Shown: positions 6,228-16,830 of the stretch, piece after piece
Position numbering within the stretch: position 1 is the first letter of the stretch
Layout: the number at the start of each line of letters is the position of its first letter
NCBI GenBank assembly: GCA_003282055.1
Contig: QCAD01000013.1
Coordinates: 1 to 17,262 of the forward strand
Origin: Pelagibacteraceae bacterium AG-339-N18
GTDB taxonomy: Bacteria > Pseudomonadota > Alphaproteobacteria > Pelagibacterales > Pelagibacteraceae
Direction: 5' to 3'
DNA length: 17,262 nucleotides
Made by a program: the position numbers and the translations under genes
Notes under the pieces: model-generated
Told to the model about the DNA's origin: nothing
Seen by the model: only the letters and a program-made list of their open reading frames with translations
Databases searched by the model: none

Positions 6228-8183
6228 ATGAAATTTCCGGTTCTTTTACCCAATATTTTTAATCATCCTTTTACTTATGAAAGTGATTTAAACCTAAAAG
6301 TAGGTGATTATGTCTTGGTCCCTTTTGGCAAATCCAAAATCACAGGAGTAGTTTGGGATGAATTTGAAAAAAAAAATAATAAAAATTTCAAGTTAAAAAC
6401 TGTCGTTAAAAAGTTGAATATAAGCCCGCTAAAAAAAACAACTATAAAATTTCTTAATTGGTTTGCTGAATATAATATAATTCCAAAAGGAATGGCTTTA
6501 AAGTTAGTTTTATTAAGTAACAATGCTATAGAAAAGTTCCCAAAAGAAGTTTTTAAAACCTTTAATACTAATGTTACTAAAAATAAAATTAAACTTTCTG
6601 AGGAACAAAAAAAATCTCTAAAAAAAATGAATATTTTTAATGACAAATTTAGAGTTCATGTTCTTCAAGGGACAACAGGATCAGGGAAAACTATTGTTTA
6701 TTTTTCAGCTTTAAAGGAAATTATAATTAAAGGTTTTCAAGGCCTAATACTTTTACCTGAAATAGGTTTAACAAGTCAGTTCGAAAAAAAGTTTTTAGAG
6801 TTTTTTGGCATTAATCCTGCAATTTGGCACTCTCGCATCTCAAAAAAAAAGAAAGAAGTCATTTGGAGTGGTGTTGCAAATGGAGAAATTAAAGTGGTAA
6901 TAGGGGCAAGATCATCACTATTTTTACCGTTTAAAAAACTAGGATTAATTGTAGTTGATGAAGAACATGACCAATCTTATAAACAGGATGAAGGTGTTAC
7001 CTATAATGCAAGAGATATGGGAATTTCAAGAGCATCATTTGAAAATATTCCTATAAATTTAATAACAGCAGTTCCATCTATCGAAACATATGAAAATATA
7101 AAGAAAGGAAAGTATAGTGTATCTAAATTAAATCAGAGGTATAAAAATGCATCTCTTCCCAATTACGAAATTATAAATTTAAATAACTCTAAAATTGAAA
7201 AACGGTCTTGGTTATCAAATGAAATTATTGAAAAGGTAAATTTACACTTAGAAAAAAAAGATCAAGTATTATTTTTTCTTAATAGACGAGGATTTTCACC
7301 ACATGTATTGTGTAATAAGTGTTACATAAGTTTTTCATGTCCAAATTGTAGTATCAATTTAGTTTATCATAAAAAGAGAGAAAATTTGCTCTGTCATTAC
7401 TGTGGATATAAATCTCTTTTAAAAAGAGACTGTTCAAAAGAGGGAAATTGTGAATTTATCTTTAGTGGTCCCGGTGTCGAAAGAATATCAGATGAAGTAA
7501 AAAGAAAATTTCCAGATAAGAAAATTGAAATCTTCTCAAGTGACACTATGAATAAAAAAAACGCAATTGATAAGTTGAACAAAATTATTAAAAATGAAAC
7601 TAATATTTTAGTTGGAACTCAATTAATTTCAAAAGGATTTCATTTTCCAAGTTTAAATTGTATTGTGGTTGTTGACATCGATCTTTCGTTGCAAGGACAT
7701 GATTTAAGAGGAGCTGAAAAGAATTTACAACTTTATCATCAACTTTCAGGAAGAGCTGGTAGAACTGGAAAACCAGCTACAGTTTATTTTCAAACATATA
7801 ATCATAATACAAAAATGATTGACGATATTACTAATAAAAATCCTGATATTTTTCTGGAAAGAGAGTTAGAGATTAGAAAAAAAAATAAACTCCCCCCTTT
7901 TCAAAGATTTATTTCACTAATACTTACTGGTGAAAATGAGAATAAATTAGAAGCAGAGGCTTTGGGATTTAAAAATTTTATAGAAAGTAAAATTGAAGGC
8001 AGGGTATTGGGACCAGTAAATGCCCCCATATTTAGATTGAAGAGAAAATTTAGAGTTAGATTGCTAATAAGAGGAATTAAATCTATGAAAGTACAAAACT
8101 CAATTGCAAAAATTATTCCAAACTATAAGTTTGCAGCTGGAATAAAACTTTCAGTTGATGTTGACCCTATAAACTTCAATTAA
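6228..8183 (+). CDS. priA: Primosomal replication-restart helicase PriA
   Basis: PriA is a 3'-5' superfamily 2 helicase that recognises stalled forks and reloads the replicative helicase. This 651-residue protein has a compact N-terminal DNA-binding part (about 1-120), then Walker A GTTGSGKT (148-155), the Walker B box DEEH (244-247), and a zinc module with eight cysteines (362, 365, 371, 374, 389, 392, 402, 408). Motif VI is QLSGRAGR (505-512). It is shorter than the E. coli protein (732 residues), mainly in the N-terminal half. Helicase motif III reads ITAVPS where PriA proteins usually have GSATPS. It stands alone between the surface cassette and the atp operon. The start at 6228 gives the expected N-terminus (MKFPVLLPN...GDYVLVPFG). 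A TATACT at 6211-6216 could be a -10 box, but no good -35 accompanies it. Confidence 0.95.
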   Translation: MKFPVLLPNIFNHPFTYESDLNLKVGDYVLVPFGKSKITGVVWDEFEKKNNKNFKLKTVVKKLNISPLKKTTIKFLNWFAEYNIIPKGMALKLVLLSNNAIEKFPKEVFKTFNTNVTKNKIKLSEEQKKSLKKMNIFNDKFRVHVLQGTTGSGKTIVYFSALKEIIIKGFQGLILLPEIGLTSQFEKKFLEFFGINPAIWHSRISKKKKEVIWSGVANGEIKVVIGARSSLFLPFKKLGLIVVDEEHDQSYKQDEGVTYNARDMGISRASFENIPINLITAVPSIETYENIKKGKYSVSKLNQRYKNASLPNYEIINLNNSKIEKRSWLSNEIIEKVNLHLEKKDQVLFFLNRRGFSPHVLCNKCYISFSCPNCSINLVYHKKRENLLCHYCGYKSLLKRDCSKEGNCEFIFSGPGVERISDEVKRKFPDKKIEIFSSDTMNKKNAIDKLNKIIKNETNILVGTQLISKGFHFPSLNCIVVVDIDLSLQGHDLRGAEKNLQLYHQLSGRAGRTGKPATVYFQTYNHNTKMIDDITNKNPDIFLERELEIRKKNKLPPFQRFISLILTGENENKLEAEALGFKNFIESKIEGRVLGPVNAPIFRLKRKFRVRLLIRGIKSMKVQNSIAKIIPNYKFAAGIKLSVDVDPINFN

Positions 8184-8291
8184 TTGGTAAAAAAAGACCT
8201 TTTTAACAAATCGGTTACTTGAAGACCCAAAGGTCATATGCTAATTAGAGCCTGATTTTAGTTAAATCTTCAACATAACAGAGGAACAAAG
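8184..8291 (+). promoter_or_regulatory. Leader of the atp operon: Shine-Dalgarno and small inverted repeats
   Basis: This 108-base gap should hold the atp promoter, but no convincing -35/-10 pair is visible. GACCTTT (8196-8202) can pair with AAAGGTC (8229-8235). The same GGTC can instead pair with GACC at 8224-8227 in a tight GACC-CAAA-GGTC hairpin. The two pairings exclude each other. AGAGGA (8280-8285) is a strong Shine-Dalgarno sequence placed correctly for the TTG start at 8292. Confidence 0.35.
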
Positions 8292-8849
8292 TTGAGCAAA
8301 GACACAGGATTTTCAATAACTTCAGCAGAAAGATATTCGCTTGCACTTTATGAGCTATCCAATGAGAGCAAACTCTCAATTAAAATTGAAGAACAGTGCT
8401 CATCAATCCTAGGTTTAATAAATGCAAGTAAGGATTTTAAAAATTTAATAAAAGATCCAACAACTAAACGAGATGATTTATTCAAGATTACAACTTCAAT
8501 TTCAGAAAATTATAAATTTGAAACTTTACTTAAAAATTTTTTGAATTTTTTAATTCAAAAAAGACGGTTTTTTTTTTTAGAGATAATTCTTCAAAGTTTT
8601 ATTGAGATATGTTCAAAAAAAAGAGGTGAACTTAAAGCAGAATTAAAATCAGCAAAAGAGTTATCCAATGATGAAATAACCAAAATTACAGAGGAGCTAA
8701 CTAAAAATTTTAGTTCAAAAATAAAATTAAATTACAAATGTGATAAAAGTTTAATAGGAGGTTTAGTGCTTCAAATCGGAAGTACTATGGTTGACACCTC
8801 AATTAAGAATAAATTACAACAAATTAAAAACAGAATGATAGAGGCATAA
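8292..8849 (+). CDS. atpH: ATP synthase F1 subunit delta
   Basis: The delta subunit (185 residues) sits on top of the F1 head and ties it to the b-subunit peripheral stalk. It is recognised by length, by the N-terminal SITSAERYSLALYEL helix, by the C-terminal LIGGLVLQIGSTMVDTSI block typical of the family, and by its place at the head of atpHAGDC. The start codon is TTG, supported by AGAGGA six bases upstream. Codons 93-96 lie in an uninterrupted run of eleven Ts (8568-8578, encoding Phe-Phe-Phe-Leu), unusual in an essential gene. The stop is directly followed by the atpA start codon. Confidence 0.93.
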   Translation: MSKDTGFSITSAERYSLALYELSNESKLSIKIEEQCSSILGLINASKDFKNLIKDPTTKRDDLFKITTSISENYKFETLLKNFLNFLIQKRRFFFLEIILQSFIEICSKKRGELKAELKSAKELSNDEITKITEELTKNFSSKIKLNYKCDKSLIGGLVLQIGSTMVDTSIKNKLQQIKNRMIEA

Positions 8850-10382
8850 ATGGAAATAAATCCTTCAGAAGTTACAAAGATACTAAAAGAACAAATTAAA
8901 AATTTTGGTGAAAAGACTGAGGTAACTGAAGTTGGACAAGTCTTATCAGTTGGAGATGGTATTGCTAGAATTTATGGTTTAGATAATGTTCAGGCTGGGG
9001 AAATGGTTGAGTTTGCTGATGGTTCAAAAGGGATGGCTCTTAACTTGGAAAGTGAAAATGTTGGTGTAGTAATTTTTGGTGATGACAGAAATATTAAAGA
9101 AGGTGATATTGTTAAAAGAACAGGAAATATTGTTGATACACCAGTTGGAAAAGAACTTTTAGGTAGAGTAGTTGATGGTCTAGGAAATCCAATTGATGGA
9201 AAAGGATCGCTCGATAAAAGTGTTAAAAAAACGAGGGTAGAGGTTAAAGCCCCTGGTATTATCCCTAGACAATCAGTTAGTGAACCAATGCAAACTGGAT
9301 TAAAATCAATTGATAGTTTAGTGCCAATTGGAAGAGGTCAGAGGGAATTAATTATTGGAGACAGACAGACAGGTAAAACTGCTGTTGCTGTCGACGCAAT
9401 TATAAATCAAAAAAAAATTAATGAGTCAGGTGATGAGAAACAAAAATTATATTGTATCTATGTTGCAGTTGGTCAAAAAAGATCAACAGTAAGACAAATT
9501 CAAAAAACCCTAGAAGAAGCTGGTGCAATGGAATACACAACTATTGTTGCTGCTACGGCGTCAGACTCAGCTCCATTACAATTTTTAGCTCCTTATACAG
9601 GTTGTGCTATGGGTGAATATTTTAGAGATAATGGAATGCACGCATTAATTATTTATGACGATTTATCAAAACAAGCTGTTGCATACAGACAAATGTCTCT
9701 TCTTTTAAGAAGACCCCCAGGAAGAGAAGCTTATCCAGGAGACGTATTTTACTTACATAGTAGATTATTAGAAAGAGCAGCAAAACTTAGTGATGAACAT
9801 GGTGGAGGATCACTAACAGCACTACCAATAATTGAAACCCAAGGAGGTGATGTTTCTGCATTTATTCCAACAAATGTAATTTCAATTACAGATGGCCAAA
9901 TATTTCTAGAGACAGAACTTTTCAACCAAGGTATTAGACCAGCAATTAATGTTGGTTTATCTGTATCTAGGGTAGGGTCCTCAGCTCAAACAAAAGCTAT
10001 GAAAAAAGTATCAGGATCGATGAAGCTTGAGTTAGCACAGTACAGAGAAATGGCGGCTTTTGCTCAATTTGGATCAGATTTAGATGCTTCTACGCAGCAG
10101 CTACTTAATAGAGGTTCAAAGTTAACTGAACTATTAAAACAAAAACAATATTCACCACTGACAGTCGCAGAGCAAGTGGTATCCGTTTTTTGTGGAGTTA
10201 AAGGTTATTTAGATGATATTAATTTAAAAGATATTGCAGAGTTCGAATCTAAAATAATTGAAAAGTGCAAATCTGATAAGCCTGAAATAATTGATTCAAT
10301 CCAAAGTTCTGGAAAACTTGAAGAGGATAAAGAAAAACTTTTAATAGAAGTAATTACTCAACTTAAGCAAAACTTTAAATAA
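8850..10382 (+). CDS. atpA: ATP synthase F1 subunit alpha
   Basis: The alpha subunit (510 residues, normal length) forms the non-catalytic nucleotide sites of the F1 hexamer. The Walker A motif GDRQTGKT is at residues 170-177. The family signature [15 protein letters not shown] includes the arginine finger Arg374, which completes the catalytic site in beta. The N-terminal crown domain (about 25-95) is present. The start at 8850 follows the atpH stop with no gap and has GAGG five bases upstream. No anomaly is seen; conservation is high throughout. Confidence 0.98.
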   Translation: MEINPSEVTKILKEQIKNFGEKTEVTEVGQVLSVGDGIARIYGLDNVQAGEMVEFADGSKGMALNLESENVGVVIFGDDRNIKEGDIVKRTGNIVDTPVGKELLGRVVDGLGNPIDGKGSLDKSVKKTRVEVKAPGIIPRQSVSEPMQTGLKSIDSLVPIGRGQRELIIGDRQTGKTAVAVDAIINQKKINESGDEKQKLYCIYVAVGQKRSTVRQIQKTLEEAGAMEYTTIVAATASDSAPLQFLAPYTGCAMGEYFRDNGMHALIIYDDLSKQAVAYRQMSLLLRRPPGREAYPGDVFYLHSRLLERAAKLSDEHGGGSLTALPIIETQGGDVSAFIPTNVISITDGQIFLETELFNQGIRPAINVGLSVSRVGSSAQTKAMKKVSGSMKLELAQYREMAAFAQFGSDLDASTQQLLNRGSKLTELLKQKQYSPLTVAEQVVSVFCGVKGYLDDINLKDIAEFESKIIEKCKSDKPEIIDSIQSSGKLEEDKEKLLIEVITQLKQNFK

Positions 10383-10391
10383 AAATAAAAA

Positions 10392-12687
<2,296 letters not shown>

Positions 12688-12688
<1 letters not shown>

Positions 12689-13080
12689 TGAGTGAAGAGT
12701 TTAAAATTGAAATAGTAAATCCTGAAAAATCTTTTCTTTTAAAGGAAGATGTCTTAGAGGTAGTGGTTCCTGCATTTGAAGGAGAAATGGGAATTCTAAA
12801 AGATCATATATCTATTATATCTTTTTTAAAACCAGGTATAATTAAGATTTCCTCGAGATCAGGTGATGAAAATTATTATGTCGAAGATGGAATTGTAGAG
12901 TTTAAAAATAATAATTTATCTATTTTAACCAGTACTATATTTAATGTTGCAGATTTGGACAAGTCAAAACATGATAATCTACTTAAAAAAGCAGAGGAAG
13001 AGGCAAATAAAACAGAAATAAGCGACCAGTCTAAATATTTAGCAGATCAAAAAGTTCAAGTTCTCAGATCAATTAATTAA
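12688..13080 (+). CDS. atpC: ATP synthase F1 subunit epsilon
   Basis: Epsilon (130 residues) binds the foot of gamma and can inhibit ATP hydrolysis through its C-terminal helices. The N-terminal beta-sandwich is clear (EVVVPAFEGEMGILKDH and the following strands). The C-terminal part (about 90-130) is a charged helical segment, slightly shorter than in E. coli (139 residues). The start overlaps the atpD stop as TAATG. The last eight bases overlap the 3' end of rppH on the opposite strand, leaving no room for a conventional terminator between the two operons. Confidence 0.93.
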
Positions 13081-13549
13081 TAATTTGCCTAATTTTTTCT
13101 TTAAGTTCTTTGTAAACATGCAATTTAAAATCTACAACTACTTCTGTTAAAATCTCTAATTCAATCCATTTCCATTCTAAAAATTCAGGCTTTTTTGTCT
13201 GAATATTTATTTCCTTATCTTCACCAATAAATTTCATTATGAACCATTTCTGTCTTTGCCCTTTATACTTACCTTTCCAAATAATTCCTAACAAATGATC
13301 CGGGAGAAGATATGTAATATAGCCGTCTAATTCTTTTATGAGTTCTACTTTTTTAATACTAGTTTCTTCTTCTAATTCTCTATAAGCGGCTGAAAGATAA
13401 TCCTCACCTTCGTCAATACCTCCTTGTGGCATCTGCCAAAAATTTTTTGGATTATCTATTCTTTTTGCGACGAAAATTTTATTCTTTTTGTTTAATACAA
13501 TAATACCTACGCCACTACGTAGTGGTAAATTCTTATATTGATCTTTCAT
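13073..13549 (-). CDS. rppH: RNA pyrophosphohydrolase (Nudix family)
   Basis: RppH removes pyrophosphate from the triphosphorylated 5' end of mRNA, which opens it to RNase E decay; related enzymes hydrolyse dinucleoside polyphosphates. The 158-residue protein has the Nudix box at residues 43-65 (GGIDEGED...RELEEETSI) with metal-binding Glu58, Glu61 and Glu62. The usual Gly near the end of the box is Ser64. The preceding WQMPQGGIDEGED block is characteristic of RppH among Nudix proteins. Its start codon directly follows the ctpA stop, so it is the last gene of the minus-strand operon. It could equally be described as a diadenosine polyphosphate hydrolase, but the motif and length favour RppH. 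Confidence 0.92.
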   Translation of the reverse strand: MKDQYKNLPLRSGVGIIVLNKKNKIFVAKRIDNPKNFWQMPQGGIDEGEDYLSAAYRELEEETSIKKVELIKELDGYITYLLPDHLLGIIWKGKYKGQRQKWFIMKFIGEDKEINIQTKKPEFLEWKWIELEILTEVVVDFKLHVYKELKEKIRQIIN

Positions 13550-14692
13550 TTAGCCGTTTAACAGTTTTAAAGCGTAATCTAGTTGATTGTCAGTCTCAGT
13601 TTTAATTCTAAATTCATCTGACTCTTCATTAATTTCAATATCAGGACTTACTCCAACCTCAGAAATTGATTTTCCTGAGGGTAAGTAATATTTTGCAACT
13701 GTTAATCTAATAGCTCCTTTGTTTTTAAGTGGTATAATTGATTGAACTGAACCTTTTCCATAACTATTTTCTCCTAGTATTATTGCTCTTTTATGATCTT
13801 TGAGTGCACCGGCAACTATTTCTGATGCTGATGCAGATCCATAATTTATTAAGATGATTAAAGTTTTACCATTTATTAAATCTCCTCTTTTAGCAAACCA
13901 CTTTCTGTTTTCAGAAGACTTCCTACTTTTAGTAGATACTATCTCCCCATTATCTAAAAAAAAATCTGAAACCTTAATTGCCTGTGTCAATAATCCACCA
14001 GGATTATTTCTTAGATCAAGAATATATGAATTAACATTTTGATTTTTTTCAAATTTTTTAATTTGGTCTTTAATTTGTTCGCTACTATTTTCATTAAAAG
14101 AGGTTAATCTGATGTAACCAATATTTTTTTTTAGAATTTCAGCTCTAACTGATCTAATTTCAATAATTTCTCTTACAATATTAAAGTTAAGTGCTTTCTT
14201 TTTACCGACTCTCCTAATTGTTAAATTAATTGATGAACCAACAGGCCCTCTCATTAAATCTACTGCCTCACTTAAAGACTTACCCTGCACTTGCACGTTA
14301 TCTATCTTTATTATGTAATCTCCTGCCTTGATCCCTGCCTTTGATGCAGGTGTGTCGTCAATTGGAGAAATAACCTTAACAACTCCAGACTCCATACCCA
14401 CCTCTATTCCTAAGCCACCAAACTCACCGCTAGTTTCTGTTTGCATTTCATTGAAGATTTCAGGAGACATATATGCTGAATAGGGATCTAGTGACTGCAG
14501 TAATCCATTAATAGCGGAGTCCATACTTTCTGATTGATTTATTTCATCGACATACTCTTTATTAATTTTTTCTAATACTTCCCCAAATAAATCTATCTTT
14601 TTATAGATATTGCTTTCAGCTGAGTTTGCAAAATTTAAAGTAAAAAATTTTAAAAAAATTAAGGTGCTAAAAAAAATATAAAATTTTTTCAT
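13550..14692 (-). CDS. ctpA: C-terminal processing peptidase (S41), periplasmic
   Basis: This 380-residue S41 peptidase begins with a signal peptide (about 1-25, hydrophobic core IFFSTLIFLKFF). A PDZ domain follows (about 90-162, GGLGIEVGM ... PASKAGIKAGDYIIKI), then the catalytic domain. The Ser-Lys dyad is visible as Ser288 in GSASASEI and Lys313 in YGKGSVQ, 25 residues apart as in E. coli Prc. Such enzymes trim the C-termini of periplasmic proteins and can act on cell-wall hydrolases. The start overlaps the rsfS stop by four bases. In many alphaproteobacteria rlmH and a murein hydrolase activator gene sit between rsfS and ctpA; both are absent here. Confidence 0.95.
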   Translation of the reverse strand: MKKFYIFFSTLIFLKFFTLNFANSAESNIYKKIDLFGEVLEKINKEYVDEINQSESMDSAINGLLQSLDPYSAYMSPEIFNEMQTETSGEFGGLGIEVGMESGVVKVISPIDDTPASKAGIKAGDYIIKIDNVQVQGKSLSEAVDLMRGPVGSSINLTIRRVGKKKALNFNIVREIIEIRSVRAEILKKNIGYIRLTSFNENSSEQIKDQIKKFEKNQNVNSYILDLRNNPGGLLTQAIKVSDFFLDNGEIVSTKSRKSSENRKWFAKRGDLINGKTLIILINYGSASASEIVAGALKDHKRAIILGENSYGKGSVQSIIPLKNKGAIRLTVAKYYLPSGKSISEVGVSPDIEINEESDEFRIKTETDNQLDYALKLLNG

Positions 14693-15039
14693 ATAATAAG
14701 TTTTTCTTTTGGAATAAATTCAGACCACATTTTTTCAAGCTCATAGAATTTTCTTTTTTCAGGATGGAAAATATGAACTATAAGATCTATTCCATCAACT
14801 AGTTTCCACTCAGAACTATCTTTTCCCTCAATTTTAGTTTCTTTCATTCCATAATCTTTGAATTTTTCTAAAACTTGTTCAGATAGAGATTGAATATGTC
14901 TAGAGGAAGTACCGCTAGCGATTATCATGTAATCTGCCATAGAGCTTTTATCTTTTAGATCTATGCTAACAATATCTAAAGCTTTATTTATATCTAGGGT
15001 TTGAATTATGATTTTTTTTAAATCTGTAATTTTATCCAT
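14689..15039 (-). CDS. rsfS: Ribosomal silencing factor RsfS (Iojap family)
   Basis: RsfS binds ribosomal protein uL14 on the large subunit and blocks joining of the subunits under starvation. The 116-residue protein matches the family in length and in its conserved blocks: ADYMIIASGTSSRHIQSLS, EGKDSSEWKLVDGIDLIVHI and FYELEKMW. It lies between nadD and ctpA, the usual nadD-rsfS pairing. It begins 17 bases after the nadD stop; an AAGG lies 12 bases before the ATG, a rather long spacing. Its stop overlaps the ctpA ATG. Confidence 0.94.
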   Translation of the reverse strand: MDKITDLKKIIIQTLDINKALDIVSIDLKDKSSMADYMIIASGTSSRHIQSLSEQVLEKFKDYGMKETKIEGKDSSEWKLVDGIDLIVHIFHPEKRKFYELEKMWSEFIPKEKLII

Positions 15040-15056
15040 TAATTAAATTTACCTTA

Positions 15057-15578
15057 TCAAATTTTTCTTAATTTAGAAGAAGAAATATTGACCTTGTTAA
15101 ATTCAATAAATTTTAAATTTTTATCATTTAATTTCTTAAAGGTTATTGAATTTAATGATCTTTTTTTGAAACCATGTCTATCAAAAACTACAATGTTACA
15201 CCTTTGTGAAATTGATTTCCACTTATACCATTTATGAAAATTTACTAAGTTATCTGCTCCCATAATAAAGTATATTTCATATTTTTTATTTTTTGAAATA
15301 TAATTTATTAAATTAATCGTTTTATTTGATTTTATAATATCTTCGTAAAATTTTACTTTTATTAAACTATTTGTTCCAATGACTTTTCTACAATATTTGA
15401 TTCTGTTTTCTAAACTTTTAAATGAGTTTTTTTTGAATGGGTTCTTTCTTGTTATTGCCCATACTACTTTTTTTAAATTAAATCTTTTAATTGCTTCTTT
15501 AGATATCACCAAATGACCTTTATGAGCTGGATCAAAAGATCCACCAAGAATACCTATTTTATTCTTTCGCACACTCAA
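15057..15578 (-). CDS. nadD: Nicotinate-nucleotide adenylyltransferase
   Basis: NadD adenylates nicotinate mononucleotide to deamido-NAD in NAD synthesis. The nucleotidyltransferase motif GGSFDPAHKGH has His19 and His22, and the C-terminal phosphate-binding motif is ISSSKLR. The protein ends two residues after that motif, at 173 residues, whereas E. coli NadD has 213 and continues with a final helix. The start is TTG at 15578-15576. It is supported by AAGGA seven bases upstream; the nearby in-frame GTG two codons later is too far from that element. The start lies one base after the proA stop, so the genes are translationally linked. Confidence 0.92.
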   Translation of the reverse strand: MSVRKNKIGILGGSFDPAHKGHLVISKEAIKRFNLKKVVWAITRKNPFKKNSFKSLENRIKYCRKVIGTNSLIKVKFYEDIIKSNKTINLINYISKNKKYEIYFIMGADNLVNFHKWYKWKSISQRCNIVVFDRHGFKKRSLNSITFKKLNDKNLKFIEFNKVNISSSKLRKI

Positions 15579-15579
15579 T

Positions 15580-16830
15580 CTATTTCCTTATCTTACCTTT
15601 ACTTGTAACCATATATTTATAGGAAACTAATTGGTTTAACCCTACAGGACCTCGAGGCGGAAGAACATTTGTTGATATTCCAACTTCACCACCAAATCCA
15701 AATTCACCACCATCCGCAAATTGTGTTGAAGTATTATGCATTGCGATTGAACTTTTAACTTCATGTAAAAATTTTTTTGCTGACTTTTTATTTTTTGTAA
15801 TAATGCAATCAGTATGCATAGTTCCATATTTGTTTACATGAGAAATAGCCTCTTGTAAGTTTTTGACAGATTTTACAGAAACAGTAGAAGATAAATATTC
15901 TTTCGACCAATCTTTAATTGTTGCTTTTTTAATTTTACCTTTGAAAATTTTTCTTATTTTGTTATCACCAATAATTTCACAACCTCTCTCATCTAGTTTT
16001 CTTAAAATATTAATTCCAAACTTTTTGATTACACGCTCATTAAGTAAAATTGTTTCAGTTGCTCCACAAATTGCTGTATTTCGTAATTTTGCATTAAGTA
16101 TTACTTTAGTAGCAATTTTTGGGTCGGCGTCTTTGTCAACATACGAATGACAAACACCTTCTAAGTGGCCAACAATTGGAATTTTAGATATGCTCTGTAC
16201 TTTTTTTACTAAATTTTTCCCCCCTCTTGGTATAATTACATCAATAAAATTAACCATTTTAGTTAGTAAAAAATCAACTACTCTCCTGTTTTTAAAATCG
16301 ATGAATTGAACGAAATCTTGATTAACGTTGTTTTTTTTCAACGCTTTTCTAAATAAATTTGATAAGACTTTATTAGAATAAAAAGCCTCAGATCCACCTT
16401 TTAAAATAACTGGATTTCCAGATTTAAAACATAATGATGCAACGTCAGAAGTTACGTTTGGTCTACTTTCATAGATTACTCCAATCACTCCTATTGGAAT
16501 TGATATTTTTGAAAATTCAAGCCCATTTGGTCTTCTCCATTTTTCAATAATATTATTTATTGGGTCTTTTAACTTAATTATTATTTTAATTGAATTAATT
16601 ATATCTATGATTTTTTTTTCATTTAAAATTAGTCGGTTTATTAGGTTATCTTTTAGTTTTATTTTAATAGCCTGATTTATATCTTTTTTATTTTCTTTAA
16701 GAATTAAATATTCATTTTTTTTTATCAATTTAAGATAATCACTCAAAACTTTATTTTTTTTATTAGTATTTATTTGTTGAGCAAATGCCTTTTTTGATCT
16801 TTTTCCAATATTGATTAATATTTTCCTCAT
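15580..16830 (-). CDS. proA: Gamma-glutamyl phosphate reductase (glutamate-5-semialdehyde dehydrogenase)
   Basis: ProA reduces gamma-glutamyl phosphate to glutamate-5-semialdehyde with NADPH, the second step of proline synthesis. The 416-residue length is normal. The catalytic cysteine is Cys255 in the block RNTAICGATET, and the ProA blocks IGVIGVIYESRPNVTSDVA, ILKGGSEA and FGFGGEVGIST are all present. The start overlaps the proB stop by one base (TAATG), so kinase and reductase are translated from one message, fitting the need to channel the unstable phosphate intermediate. The C-terminus is intact. Confidence 0.97.
   Translation of the reverse strand: MRKILINIGKRSKKAFAQQINTNKKNKVLSDYLKLIKKNEYLILKENKKDINQAIKIKLKDNLINRLILNEKKIIDIINSIKIIIKLKDPINNIIEKWRRPNGLEFSKISIPIGVIGVIYESRPNVTSDVASLCFKSGNPVILKGGSEAFYSNKVLSNLFRKALKKNNVNQDFVQFIDFKNRRVVDFLLTKMVNFIDVIIPRGGKNLVKKVQSISKIPIVGHLEGVCHSYVDKDADPKIATKVILNAKLRNTAICGATETILLNERVIKKFGINILRKLDERGCEIIGDNKIRKIFKGKIKKATIKDWSKEYLSSTVSVKSVKNLQEAISHVNKYGTMHTDCIITKNKKSAKKFLHEVKSSIAMHNTSTQFADGGEFGFGGEVGISTNVLPPRGPVGLNQLVSYKYMVTSKGKIRK

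Noticed and set aside
6308..6646. 112-codon open frame on the minus strand inside priA
   Set aside because: It is antisense to conserved priA coding sequence, has no motif or upstream signal, and long antisense frames are common in such AT-rich genes.
8184..8291. Known riboswitch class in the atp leader
   Set aside because: The gap is only 108 bases, the stems are short, and no known riboswitch core was recognised.
13854..16150. Plus-strand open frames inside ctpA and proA
   Set aside because: They oppose the PDZ/S41 and aldehyde-dehydrogenase coding sequences, whose catalytic motifs are intact on the minus strand.
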